A stretch of 64,000 nt of DNA, taken from contig JAKULF010000007.1 of assembly GCA_022661535.1 (NCBI GenBank), forward strand, positions 2,976,001 to 3,040,000, written 5' to 3'. The translations under genes were made by a program, and so were the position numbers. Of the stretch, positions 24,474 through 35,372 are shown piece by piece. Positions within the stretch are counted from its first letter, which is position 1; each line of letters opens with the position of its first letter. A model generated the notes under the pieces. The model was not told the DNA's origin. It was given only the letters and a program-made list of their open reading frames with translations, and searched no databases. The DNA comes from Eutypa lata (Eukaryota; Ascomycota; Sordariomycetes; Xylariales; Diatrypaceae).

Positions 24474-25894
24474 ATGGCACCTCCAGCAGTCGAGCTGTCT
24501 CCCCAGCCTGATATCCCATCCCCGACCACTGACAAAGCCCATCTTCCCCCAGGACTGAAACCAATCCCGTTCGAGAAACTGGATTCGCGTTCCGACGAAG
24601 AAATCGCAGAATGGCTCCAAATTCGGCATCCGGTCACATCTGACAAGAACGTGTGGGTCTTCTGGGACTCCGGCTTCAAGCAGATGGCCCCCTGGGTCCA
24701 GCGCAGCATCATAAACTGTGTACGACGATTGGGCCCGGAGTGGACAGTCCATGTCGTGGATGGCGTCTCTGGCTCGGAAACAAGCATCTACCATTATGTT
24801 GATGCTTCGTATTTCCATGATGCTTTCAATGAGAAGAAAATGGACGGCATATTCGTTGGACAGCACTCCGGCGACCTAGTCCGGCTCCCGTTGCTCTGGT
24901 TGTATGGTGGAGTCTGGATGGATGCCGGCATGTTCTTATTTCGCCACCTCGATGATATATGCTGGAAGAAGATTGAAGACGCAGAATCCTTATACGACCT
25001 AGCCGGCTTCTCAATTCAATTGAATCAAGAGAAGCCGGATGTGGAATGCATGTTAAACGGCTTCATTGCCACTAAGCGGAAGAACCTTTTCATCAAGAAA
25101 TGGCATGATATCTACCTTGAGGTTTGGAAGGGAAAAACAAACGCTGACGGCCTCCATAAACATCCGTTGCTCAAGCATCTGCCCCTCATGTGTCCTCCGC
25201 TTGATAAGCGGGATTTCCCGGATCTTAAAGTAGTGATGGAGCCATTCACTGATTATTTGACGCACTTCATGTGTTTCGAGCGCACACGCAAGATCATCGA
25301 CCCTAACGACGGCTTCAATGGCCCAGAATACTATGCGAAACGTATACTGCTCGCACCGGCACTGCAAGAAATATATTACTTCCAGAAAGTGACGAAGTGG
25401 TCAGGGCCCCGCCAGTTCGAGCTTCTGACGGCCAAGCGTACCGGCGAGGGTGTGATCCGGGACGAAAAATGGCATGCCGCTGAAGCATTTGTAAACGATT
25501 CTCTGGCCAACACATCCATCATGAAGTTATCACATGGGGGTGGAGAAGGTCTAGAATCCCTAGCTGATCTTTGGGATTCTGAGGAACACAAGGATAAGGA
25601 TAACATTGAAGGGACGTTCGCTGCTTACCTCCGAAATGGATCCAGTAAGTTTAAGTTGAAATCTAATTTTGTCCCTTTTTATTTCCTTGAGATCTATACA
25701 TATCAGGGCCCATGCTGGGTCTGAATCTCGAGCTTTTGAGGTCTTGTTGACACAAGATTCCCTCGTTTCTCAAACAGATACTAAATATGATCGCAGTATA
25801 TTTCGACCAGACTCGTGAAATAGTGCCATTGAAATTTGACCTGACGACTGAGGAGGTCTTGAATATTGGCCATTTAGAGCCAAAGAAGGACTAG
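24474..25894 (+). CDS. Caps_synth-family glycosyltransferase
   Basis: Exons 24474-25644 and 25797-25894, intron 152 bp (GTAAGT...GCAG), phase 1. The second exon supplies the conserved end IYFDQTREIVPLKFDL; without it the protein would end in intron-encoded residues. The product is 422 residues. Pattern: VWVFWDSGFKQMAPWVQ (start of the GT-A-like fold), then a donor-site region VGQHSGDLVRLPLLWLYGG and VWMDAG, where the DxG replaces the DxD of related Gly_transf_sug enzymes. A His/Gly motif KLSHGGGEG lies near the C-terminus. There is no signal peptide or TM, so it is probably cytosolic or peripheral. The family is named after bacterial capsule synthesis, but the fungal sugar donor and acceptor are not known to me. 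Confidence 0.85.
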
Positions 25895-26470
25895 TTTTTG
25901 AATCGGTTGAGAAATACAGGATATAATGCAACAATTTTTGCACAAATTCAAGATAAAATCGCAGAAATCTACAAATATAGCGATGAATACATAGCATTCG
26001 AACATGGGCTGACTGATTCACAGAATGAGGAAATGGTGACCCGCAATCTATCAGTGCCAATTGGTGCGGCAGTTTACAATCTCACTCAGCTTAAGCGACC
26101 ATTAAAATGCTAATATAAAGATTATGGGGTCAGAATGTGAAGCTCCGCATTGCTCAATAATGCACCTGTCTCTTTCCTGGTGATGAACGTATTTCTGGTC
26201 TCTTAGCAGGTCGTTGGCCACTATAGCCTAGATACTAAAAGATAGATCAAACGCAGACTCCACTCGCGAAACTTACTTTCAACAAGCTCTCGGAGGCACG
26301 ATATAACGACCTGTACCTGAAAATGTTAAGGGGGCCTCGAATAACTATGTTGTATTGCAAGCTGCTTCTATATCTCCAGTACACACTCATCGGCATATGA
26401 CCAGCATGAGCACACTGTAAAATGATCTCTTGACGCTTCCTATCTGACTCAAGGGCTAGAAACTGGCACA
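25895..26470. other. Intergenic between convergent genes
   Basis: No gene seen. Frames at 25898-26113 (plus) and 26247-26474 (minus) have no motif and no splice structure. Confidence 0.5.
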
Positions 26471-27661
26471 TCACTCCTCCTTTATGTCACTGGTCTCCTC
26501 GTCCTCAGCCCCATCATCACCGTCCGGATCTCCCAGCTCCCCTTCCTCCCCGGCTAATTCAGACCTTGTCGATGAAGTATCATCCTCCGGGGTGCTGTAG
26601 TACACATACAGCGTATCGTCCATGAGCCCACCATCGTTCATCCAGCAGAAATCCAGCAGTGTGACCTTTTCCGCAGTAACAGCTCTGTTTTCGTCGTCGT
26701 CCGCATCATTATCCTCCCCGTCGTCCTTCTTTTCACCAGCCTCGCCAGCTTCCACTGCTTGTTGCTCGCCCCTTTCCTCCTTCTTCACCTCAGCCCCTTC
26801 GCCCTTCTCCTTCTCCGGTTTCCTGCAACATTTGTAGTTAGCAATCCCTTCTTTTATCACAAACATTCTGCCAAGACTTAGGAAGCAGTTATTTAGGAGC
26901 CATTTTCTTCCGAATCGACCATACCCCCACACCTCTTCAGTTCACATCAAGTGCGCCTCCCCCCCCTCTTCCACAAAGAAAGAAAAAAAAAAAAAAAAAA
27001 AAACCTCCGAACACACTCGAAGAAAACATATCCGAAAAATCACTTACACATCAGGAAACAGCCCATCCCTCAACCCCTGCAAAAGAAGATCCTTCGTGAC
27101 CCCAACCCCAACCTCCGGAGACGCATGATCATCGCCACCACTACCAACGCCCACGACAGCCCGCGGGAGCCCATACCCCCCATCCAGGCAGCACGGACAC
27201 CGCCCTGCGAGCCTCGCGGGGCAGAACACAAGACGCAGACGGCGGATCCCGGGAGGGGTCGCGATCGCGTCCGGTATGTCGTCGCGGGAGGCTACTTCTT
27301 CGCGTAGCGCTTCGAAGGTCGCTCGGTAGTGCGCGTTGTGTTCGGCCGCGGTCCAGGTCTGCTGCTGCTCTTTGTCGTCTTGGGTTTGGGCTACCGCTGC
27401 TGCTGCTGCTGTTGCGGTCTCCATTGCTTCGTTGGTGCGCGTTGCTATTAGTTGGAGGAGGGTGTCCCATTGCATCTGTGGGCTGCGGTAGTGCTCCTCC
27501 TCTGCTTCTTCGTCCTCGACGTCATCGTCATCGGCGTTTACATCGTTTCCTATGTCTTCTGCTGCTGCCTGGTGGTGCCGCAGAGAACTTTCCTCGTCGA
27601 TCTCCTGGGCTATTTTCAACCCTGCCATCTCGTTTTGGACGTCTTCTACTACACTTGACAT
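26471..27661 (-). CDS. Acidic protein of unknown function
   Basis: Exon 1 27661-27048, exon 2 26822-26471; intron 225 bp (GTAAGT...GCAG), phase 2, containing a poly-A/T run at about 26983-27002. The product is 321 residues. A helical segment lies at about 65-90 (WDTLLQLIATRTNEAM), followed by a polar Gln/Ala stretch. Next comes a central region with a Cys cluster (FCPARLAGRCPCC) that might bind metal. The second half has a long Glu/Asp/Lys linker and then KVTLLDFCWMNDGG and LYVYYSTPEDD, which look like folded beta strands. The C-terminus is very acidic. I do not recognise the family; the acidic runs could give spurious similarity to nuclear proteins. Confidence 0.65.
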
Positions 27662-28193
27662 GATTGTTGATTGCTACTGCCGTTGCTGAGAAAGAAGACT
27701 TATTCTGTGTATGATGGTGTTTTTCTTCTATCCGGATTGGGATTCTAAGCTGCCGTAAATTCTTTCATGGGTGCTCAAAACGCCGGTATGTATCTGGTTA
27801 AGGTGTTACAAAAATAAAGGTGTGCTACGCCTTTGTTCTTTCATTCCTCATGAAAGCACAATACTGATTAATACCCACATGGAATCATTCAAGGTAAGTG
27901 GGCAGGGGAAAAGTGATCATGTTTGCGTTTGATTCCCTGTTGGTGGGGTCGTTATCAATAATAACGATTCTTGAAGCCTTAGCATTCTGGCATTGCATTC
28001 GAATATGACTCACCCGTTCAAGCATAGGCATACAAACATGTAAATGTTAATCTGTACTGCATGCGCACATACCACCTTCGATGAGTAATATACTTCACAG
28101 GAAACTTTTACTCGCATGCTGATTTCTACGACATCCGAGGTACTCCATTTATTAGACCACACAAAGTGCTAGATACCTCGACTACAAGCAAGC
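27662..28193. other. Intergenic, no gene seen
   Basis: Promoter side of the acidic-protein gene and 3' flank of the FAD oxidase gene. Nothing recognisable. Confidence 0.5.
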
Positions 28194-29948
28194 CTAGCCA
28201 GCTATTACAGGTGCGAAGAAGCTAAACCGGCCCTCGGGATCATACTGCTTCTTCAACGCCGCGAGGCGATCCTGGCGCCACGACTCATAGCCGTACCAAT
28301 TCTGCGGCGACTCATTCCCATAAGCATAGTTCACATACGCATGTAACTCTTCGCGACCACTACCCTCGTGGATGATACCACGAAGCGTATTGCCAAGCTC
28401 GGACGCCTGCTTATCCAGTTCCTCCCCGGCGGGCGTGTAGGTGATTAGCGGGGCGGCGAGGATACTGTCGCTCCGGAAGGCAAACGCAGTCGAGTCACTG
28501 TCGATCGCCTGTACGCCTTGGACGGGATATGCCTCGAACATGAAAATCGAGGCAGAGAAGGAGGAGTTCCCTTGGGCGCCAGCCGCAAAAGCGTCGTATG
28601 CTAGCTTTTGAGCTTCGACGTTGTACTTTTCGATGTAAAGGGGGAAGCGCGGATTGGCGAGACCCGCCTTCTGACACGGACCAGATTCGAGGGCGATGTT
28701 AGTCCATCTTGCGAGATCGAGGTAGGTTCCTGAATCGGGCTCAATTGAGATCGGCCCGATATCGTGGAACGGCTGTGTATAGGTGGGATCTACGACTGTG
28801 GTTCCTTCTTGGATGATGTAGAATAAGATGATTGGCTGGAGAGTTAGCATAAACCAAAGTAGGGTGGCGATGTGCGGCTTTTCACTTACTTTCTCCGGAT
28901 CAGCGCTGGGAATGTTAAGCCAGTACGACCAGTTGATGACATCTACGGGGATATTGGAGAAGTGTTCATTAGCGGCTTGGTAAAGGGCTTCGACTTTGTC
29001 GCCGCTGAATATAAGCGTCTCGATTGCCCAGTCATACTGTTCGATCTCATAGATCTTCGAGGTAAGTGAGGTAACGATGCCAAAGTTCTGACCGGCGCCC
29101 TTCATGGCCCACCAGAGCTCCGATGTTTCATCGATTGTTTGTAAGGATCCATCCGCTAACACAACATTCATAGAAGTGAATTGGTCTGCTACAAGTCCAT
29201 GGTGCCCTTGAAGCCAACCATGTCCGCCTCCAAGTGCAGGTCCAAGAACGCTCACGCATTCACAAGTACCAATCACTAGTGCTCCATTCAGTATCGAGTC
29301 TTGATAGATATCATAGTAAGGTGCTCACCCGTTTGCTTTCCTTCTTTCCAAAGAGCATCCGTAACAGCCTTAGATGGTGTTCCGCCACCAACAGTCACTG
29401 TTTTGTTATCTTGAGCGATTTCGACACTTGATAATTCTCCCAGATAAATCTCAATCCCATAGTCCATCCGACCTAGTGTGGTAATGGCCGCATGAGCTGT
29501 GTTGTATGCCAAGATAGGTAAGTCAACCTTCTTTGCGTATTTGACCTAACAGACATATAATGAGGGACATATTATATCATGTATTTCTTTTTTGAGGAGG
29601 TATATCGAGGAACATTGCTGTTGTATATAGAAGTATAGAGTACAGGGACACTTAGAATGGATGAAACATGGGGAGGGAAACCCAAACGAAACTTACCGTC
29701 TGTACAACGTCATCCTCCGTGGCAGGAACTACGGCGATATTCGCCGTAGGTTGTTCCAGGACAGACCATCTTATTGCCACTGCCTCGAACTGGGTAGTGT
29801 TTTGAAGGAAGACCTCAGCCGCGGGTGAGAGTACATCTCTGAGGGCCTTCGCATGTTCCTCCGGCGTTGTGCAGCTGACGAGATTATTCAAGCCCGCGGA
29901 GATCAGAGCTGACGCAGTCAAGAGGACGTCGATCTTGAACCAACGCAT
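28194..29948 (-). CDS. Secreted FAD-linked oxidase (berberine-bridge-enzyme-like)
   Basis: Four exons: 29948-29697, 29545-29329, 29275-28890 and 28835-28194; introns 151, 53 and 54 bp. The product is 498 residues. ATG 29948 starts a signal peptide (RWFKIDVLLTASALISAG). The FAD_binding_4 domain spans about 50-230; His102 (AYNTAHAAI) and Cys161 (GTCECVSVLGP) are placed as the two residues that bind FAD covalently in glucooligosaccharide oxidases and berberine-bridge enzymes. GGGHGWLQG and AMKGAGQNFGIVTS are further family motifs. The BBE segment at the C-terminus (NYAYGNESPQNWYG, then LKKQYDPEGRF) contacts the flavin. Likely an extracellular oxidase of a carbohydrate or secondary metabolite; substrate unknown. 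ATG 29948 is chosen because the upstream frame has no other ATG. Confidence 0.9.
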
Positions 29949-31854
29949 CTCGGCGGCAATTGGAAAAGGGGACTTGGCAATGCTTATGAAGCTGAACACG
30001 TGGAAATCTGCAATATTACTTGCCTATTGACGATAGCCAGTTAACTTCAATATTGATTTTGTACATTGTATTTGTTCATGAGCTCCCGCGTTTCATTTCC
30101 CCCTCCCTTTCATGGTGTGGCTATCGACTTGGCACCCATGCAGGACCCAATTATGAGTAAGATATACCTGATCCACACAAATGCCTCCACCCTTGTCATA
30201 TATGTCTGCAGATATGTAGGTTGGTAAGATGGTTGACACCGATGATATCTGTTTAGGCAGTTGTTCCATGGAAGTATACGAAGTATACTTGATATCCGGA
30301 GCAAAGTGGATCAGTATCCTTGCCGTTTTCCTGGTTTCCTGCGGGCACTAATACGCTTAAGCTCTTAGCTAATTCCACCTGGCCGGCCGAGACCAGAGAC
30401 CCGCTCAATTAGCTATTTCCCCTATCTAGAAGCTAGGTGGTTCCCCGCACAGCTAAGACCCCAAGAGGATTTTCTACTTTCATCTGTCTACCAAGCATTA
30501 GGTATACGGTTAGAACATGTTTACATAGTACAAACATAATACTCATACCAATGAAATTATAAAGCATGTATCTGGTAGGTCAGGCCATACATACGGAAGA
30601 CTCAGGTTACAGTACCCTAATGCCCATAAGGAAGGGTAAGGTGAGCGGGGGAGATCCGGATCTGCAAGCGTAGCGCCGAGTTCTCAACTTCATCATTACG
30701 TATGAAGGCAATACCCAACGACTCGTAAGACTAACGGGATGTGACTTGTCAAAATATGGCATACCTATTAGTAAGAGAGAATAGAATGTAAGGGCAGTAT
30801 CAAGCGATGAACAAATGACTTTGCATATTACCTAGTATGGCGACACAGGAATCAATGAGGATGCACAATCCTTAAACCGAGAAGGGGAAACGAGCCACAG
30901 AGTGTTAAGCCCCGATGAATGACCGTTATTTGAACCAGTGGCCACTTTTGCTGTGTATCACTCAGATTAAAGCCTTGATGAAGGAGGGGGCTTCAAGCCA
31001 CGACTTCTTCAATAGTGCCTCTCATCAGCGCGCAAGAGCTGTCGTACTACCCTATCAATGGTTGAAATTCGAAATGATCCAACAGAGTAATAAACAGCGG
31101 AGATCCTCGCAATATATATACCTGTATACCTAGGTACGTATATTAGGTAGATATTCCAGTTTCGGAATGATACCCCACCTCGAACTTTGACATGTCTTTC
31201 CCTGTCACACTGAGCACTTCGTGGTAACTATGGGCGTACTCAATAGCAGAAACCGGAAGGTAGTACCAGGATGTGATGAGGCCGTTAGCCGATAATTATT
31301 CGCATCTTTCTTCCAACATTTCCACGAGGGAATTAATGGATATTTCCAAACCCCTCGGGCCTCGCCGCATATACGACGTTGGCGAAGCTGCAAAATAAAC
31401 TTATAATGCAACTCAACCAAGGGGAAATGCCAGCAGCGCCTTAGTTATATCTTATACATAGCCAACCCCTTAAAAAGGTAGAAAACGTACGTCGCGTCAT
31501 AACATGGGATGTAATAATAATGTATTTAAAAGCGGCATAGTATGTTGGAGGTTGGGCTAACTCAGCACGGTTGTTATGTAGGTGTCGTATCGTTCCATTG
31601 ATGCCAGCCATAATATACGGTTGCAGTTCTGTAACAATAAGCCACGTACGCGTCTGGGCATGACATGCAGCACCCTGCCAAGCTTTTGATTATGAAGCTC
31701 AGGGACCACCAACACGTGCATATGAAAAATTCAAACTCACTGTACCGCTGTTTTTCCATCCCTTAATACATAGGCATTTATAGAATATCAAGACAAGCTT
31801 AATTCCTTTCTCCTTCTCTACTGATGCTAGTCTACTTATTCCAGTATAGCAAAA
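29949..31854. other. Long intergenic, no gene seen
   Basis: A TACCTAGGTA motif lies near 31129-31138. Short frames (30110-30304, 30915-31133, 31205-31420, 31574-31759) lack any protein signature. Confidence 0.5.
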
Positions 31855-33415
31855 ATGTCTACAAACGTCTCCCTAGACCCTGCTGCGGGTGCTGCGGGTG
31901 CTGCGGAGGCTGCCGCCGCAGCAACAGCTCGCTCGAGTTTGATCCAGCTCTGGACCCTCTTTTCCATCGGAGTATCCGTGACAATTCTTAGGACATACGC
32001 CCGTAGCAAGGCTGTTGGTATGAGGAATCTTCGAGCGGATGATTTCTTGGTGTGGATTGCTATAGTTCGTCCACCCCAGAAGCCCATACCTAGCATGTCG
32101 ACCACTGAGTAACTCTCCACAGTTATTCTACAGCACTCAGACGGCTCTGGCGCATAGCGTGGGAAGCGTTGCCCATGGTCTTGCCAACAATGGCATAACC
32201 GACGCCGAGCGGGCTGCACTCTCTCCTGACGACCCAGAATACCAGATGAGGTGAGTCAACTTGCACTACATCTCAAGGCACACGGAACACGGAACACCAC
32301 TGAAGATCTTAATCTAGAATAATTGGTTCGAAAATACAAATGGCTGGCTGGTCGACCTACTCCTCGTTGATGTGCTTTCTTAAATTATCCGTCTTGGCCT
32401 TTTATATTCGACTTACGGTATGTTAGCAACAGACGTTAGAATATATATTCATCTGCATTAACTCACTGACCAGATAAATAGGACGGGCTTAGCCGGAGAT
32501 ATCTACTTCAAATACGGATAGGGTTTGCTCTTGTTGTTGGAACATCCGTCGCATCAGTCGCAGCGGTCCTTCTCTCATGCTTGCCATTCCATCACAACTG
32601 GCAAATATACCCAAACCCTGGCAGTGGGTTCTTGGATCTGACCCCTTTCGACTGATTTCTCCTAATATTTCTCTTTCAGACCACTGCCAACCTGCTATAT
32701 CTAAACCCATTGTTTGGACCTCGTTTGCCGCGAACGCCTCTACCGATATCTACTTGATACTTATACCCATACCGATGCTCTGGATGTCATCTCTAAAGCT
32801 TGCGAAGAAAGTAGCATCTAGCATTGTGCTCGGTGCCGGTATATTCGTCCTCGTCTGCGCTATGCTAAAGACGATTTTCGTTACTGTGGCAAGTCTTTTT
32901 TTTTTCCCACTGTTGTTTCCAAATATAACTTTACGATTCTAATAATTTCCTACTTACAGGATCCCGTTAACGGTGCACAGCTGGCTGGCCAGTGGGGTAC
33001 CGTGGAAGCCTTCGTCGCAGTGTTCACGACGAACCTGCCTATGATTTTCCCACTCTTCAAGACCTGGCTGACGCCACTACTTCGTAGTTCCAGCAGGTCT
33101 TACAAGATGCGCAGCGGCTTCAACACCATTGGTGGTGGCAGCGGTAGCGGCGGAAGCGTATCTGCTGGCAGAAAGCGTAATATGCGAGGAGGACCTCCTA
33201 GTGTCAACCCTCTCACCAACATTTCGTTGAACAACAGCCAGGAACAGATCGTGCGCGGGATTCCGCTGAAAGAGCTAGAGATCTCCGGGGCACCGGCGGC
33301 TCCTGGTCATTCGTCCAATGTAGTGTATGTTTCCAAGGAGTTCGACTTGACGACGGAAGATGGAGGCGCCCGAAATGGGGAACAGAAGATCCAGCGTACT
33401 TATGACCGTTGGTAA
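31855..33415 (+). CDS. Seven-TM SAT4/fungal rhodopsin-like integral membrane protein
   Basis: Six exons: 31855-32064, 32123-32250, 32318-32417, 32482-32623, 32680-32888 and 32960-33415. Introns are 58, 67, 64, 56 and 71 bp. The product is 414 residues. Family landmarks are DDFLVWIAILFYSTQTALAH across the first join, then SKIQMAGWSTYS, then QPAISKPIVW. After these come ASTDIYLILIPIPMLWMSSL and DPVNGAQLAGQWGT. Seven TM helices fit between about residues 28 and 300, followed by a Gly/Ser-rich cytosolic tail. Intron 5 (32889-32959) appears to be a GC-AG intron with donor GCAAGT. Proteins of this type (PF20684, near the PTH11-like group) are abundant in filamentous fungi; ligand and function are unknown for this member. 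Confidence 0.88.
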
Positions 33416-34267
33416 CTACAGCATTTTAGATATATCTTGACCGGCTATGCCATCAATAATCTAATTGATATTATAACTTAAGGAAAAGACAAGAATGTTT
33501 GCTAATCGACATAGGGCTACTGGTTAGTAGTCATTTTATCGGCAAAGCTTTGCTCAGACTATAGCCGTTAAAACCCTTGATTAAGTATCTAAGACTTTAG
33601 CGCTATTTGGACCTGGAATATGGAGTCCTCAGCGCTAAATCCCATCAACATTCGGACAAGATTTGAATTGTGATTCACTGGTTTAGGAGCCCTATCTACT
33701 CGTTCCTACTTGCCTTGAAACGTTGGATAGTGTCCGTTAGTGAAGTAAGAGATGACCTGAGAGCAAAACAGAATTCCTAAGATGGTTTCTTCAAATAGGG
33801 GGTTTACTGCAAGGCCTAAAGGGGGGTTTGAAAAGCACTGCTTATAGAGGATTTGGCGCTAAGGCTCCGCAGGAGTCTTAGCTTTAGCTCCTTGGCAAGG
33901 AAGATCCGTACAAATACCTATCTAGATACTTCGTATATCTGGCTTATTAATTTTTCATTATTAAACAAGAGTCTGAGATGGCGGGGTTTTCAAGGAAGGG
34001 TGAAAAGCCTGACGCAGCCGCACACTGGCTCTATTGGTAAGCATAGAAGTCAGTGAGACGGGCTTTCGTCTCGGACTTCGTGGCTCGGAACTTGTCCGGG
34101 ATGCGGATACTAATGTGATGTGTTACTATGCCCCAAGCCATAGGAACAAGGAATATATAAAATGAACATGAATTTATATGTAGGAATTTGTTCTTTTGAC
34201 CAAAAAGACTTAATCCATTTTGGTACAGTGTTCGAAATTGACGTAATTGAAACCGTTCTCTGAAACC
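33416..34267. other. Intergenic, no gene seen
   Basis: Contains a small inverted repeat (TAGCGCT...AGCGCTA) at about 33598-33637 and a 6-bp-stem hairpin at 34055-34072; neither belongs to a recognisable element. Confidence 0.45.
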
Positions 34268-34888
34268 ATGCCGTCCTCAGAGCCCCTCCTGCTCATCGCA
34301 GATGTCGCCGCTCGCGGCTTGGGCTGCATGATGATATATAGTAATTACCTATGGCACTCGGACCCGGCCAAGAGTAAGCCATTATTGTGTTTCTTTCTCT
34401 CTTGATCCAAACTTCTCTTGCTTGACTAATGATCCATCAATTGGTTTATAGCTGCAAAGGTCTTCGGCCTCGCGAATCCGACTCCCCGGGAGGCGGAGCT
34501 CGGGCGGGGCTTGGGCGGGCGCAACGCCGCCGTAGGGCTCGCCGGTAAGCATTCCCGCGGTTAATTTTCTTCTTTTTATAACTAGCATTCAGTCCTTAAA
34601 GTTGCTAAAAAGCATATACTCGAAAGCAAGGGCTCTTGGACAACTCCCATGCCTCGCTAGTATATTTATAAAGGGAAAATACTAACTTTGGATATTGCAG
34701 TCCTGGCACTCAGCTTGACCGAGCAGCGCCGTGCCGTCAGCATATTGTTTGCGTCCTGGACGATCGTCGGGCTCACTGACATTGCTATCTGCCTGCGGCC
34801 TAGCGGCAACCGCAATGTAACACACCATATCGTTGGAACGAGCATATGCGCCGCGGTGGGACTGGGGCATTGGTTGCTGTTGCGCTGA
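34268..34888 (+). CDS. Small DUF4267-like membrane protein
   Basis: Three exons: 34268-34373, 34452-34544 and 34701-34888; introns 78 bp (GTAAGC...ATAG) and 156 bp (GTAAGC...GCAG), phase 1 both. The product is 128 residues. Hydrophobic helices lie near the N-terminus (LLLIADVAARGLGCMMIY), in the middle (GGRNAAVGLAVLALSL) and at the C-terminus (HHIVGTSICAAVGLGHWLLL). The first is followed by VFGLANPTPRE. This FGL.xP-then-R-x(1-2)-G layout is that of the DUF4267 family of small four-helix membrane proteins, sometimes found near fungal biosynthetic genes. No function is known. The protein was found only by joining exons. Confidence 0.72.
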
Positions 34889-35372
34889 TAAAAGGGGGTG
34901 GGTAAATGCTAGTTTGATTATTGAACCTAGTGTTGGGGATAGGAGGCGGGACATGCTTGGGGACAGGGAAACTCGCATAAAAATATTACTTTCTAAGAAT
35001 ATATATATTGATGGAGGATGTATTAAAGGAGTAATTAACTAAACAAGTCGTGGTAGCTAGTAGTATCACGATCACTACATTATACAAAAGGGATACAGAA
35101 TTCCAGTGAAACTTAGAATTCTCAGTTGAATTCATATACGCGCCCCGCTGACTTATATGGCAACATAAGTGTTAGAAATGAAAACTCATAGAATGTATAG
35201 ATTGTTGAACTTACATAGCGTAGTGTATATCTATTTAATAGTTCATTTTTATTCGAAAAAGGGGGTAGGGGTGAGTATACAGCATTAGAAAGTAGTTTAA
35301 CCCCATGAAATTTCGGCAACACAATTTTCTGTCCTTTCTTGTGTAAACCGCACCTTGCTTTTACACCCAAGT
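34889..35372. other. Intergenic between convergent genes
   Basis: AT-rich 3' flanks of the DUF4267-like and HET genes; nothing else seen. Confidence 0.5.

Noticed and set aside
28194..33415. Secondary-metabolite gene cluster around the FAD oxidase, SAT4-type and DUF4267 genes
   Set aside because: No backbone synthase, tailoring P450, transporter or cluster-specific transcription factor is present in the window.
33598..33637. Inverted repeat TAGCGCT...AGCGCTA as a second transposon end
   Set aside because: Arms are only 7 bp, with no target duplication and no match to the element at 57594-58177 beyond the common AGCGC word.
34055..34072. Hairpin GAGACG...CGTCTC
   Set aside because: Six-base stem only, no context suggesting a functional RNA or terminator.
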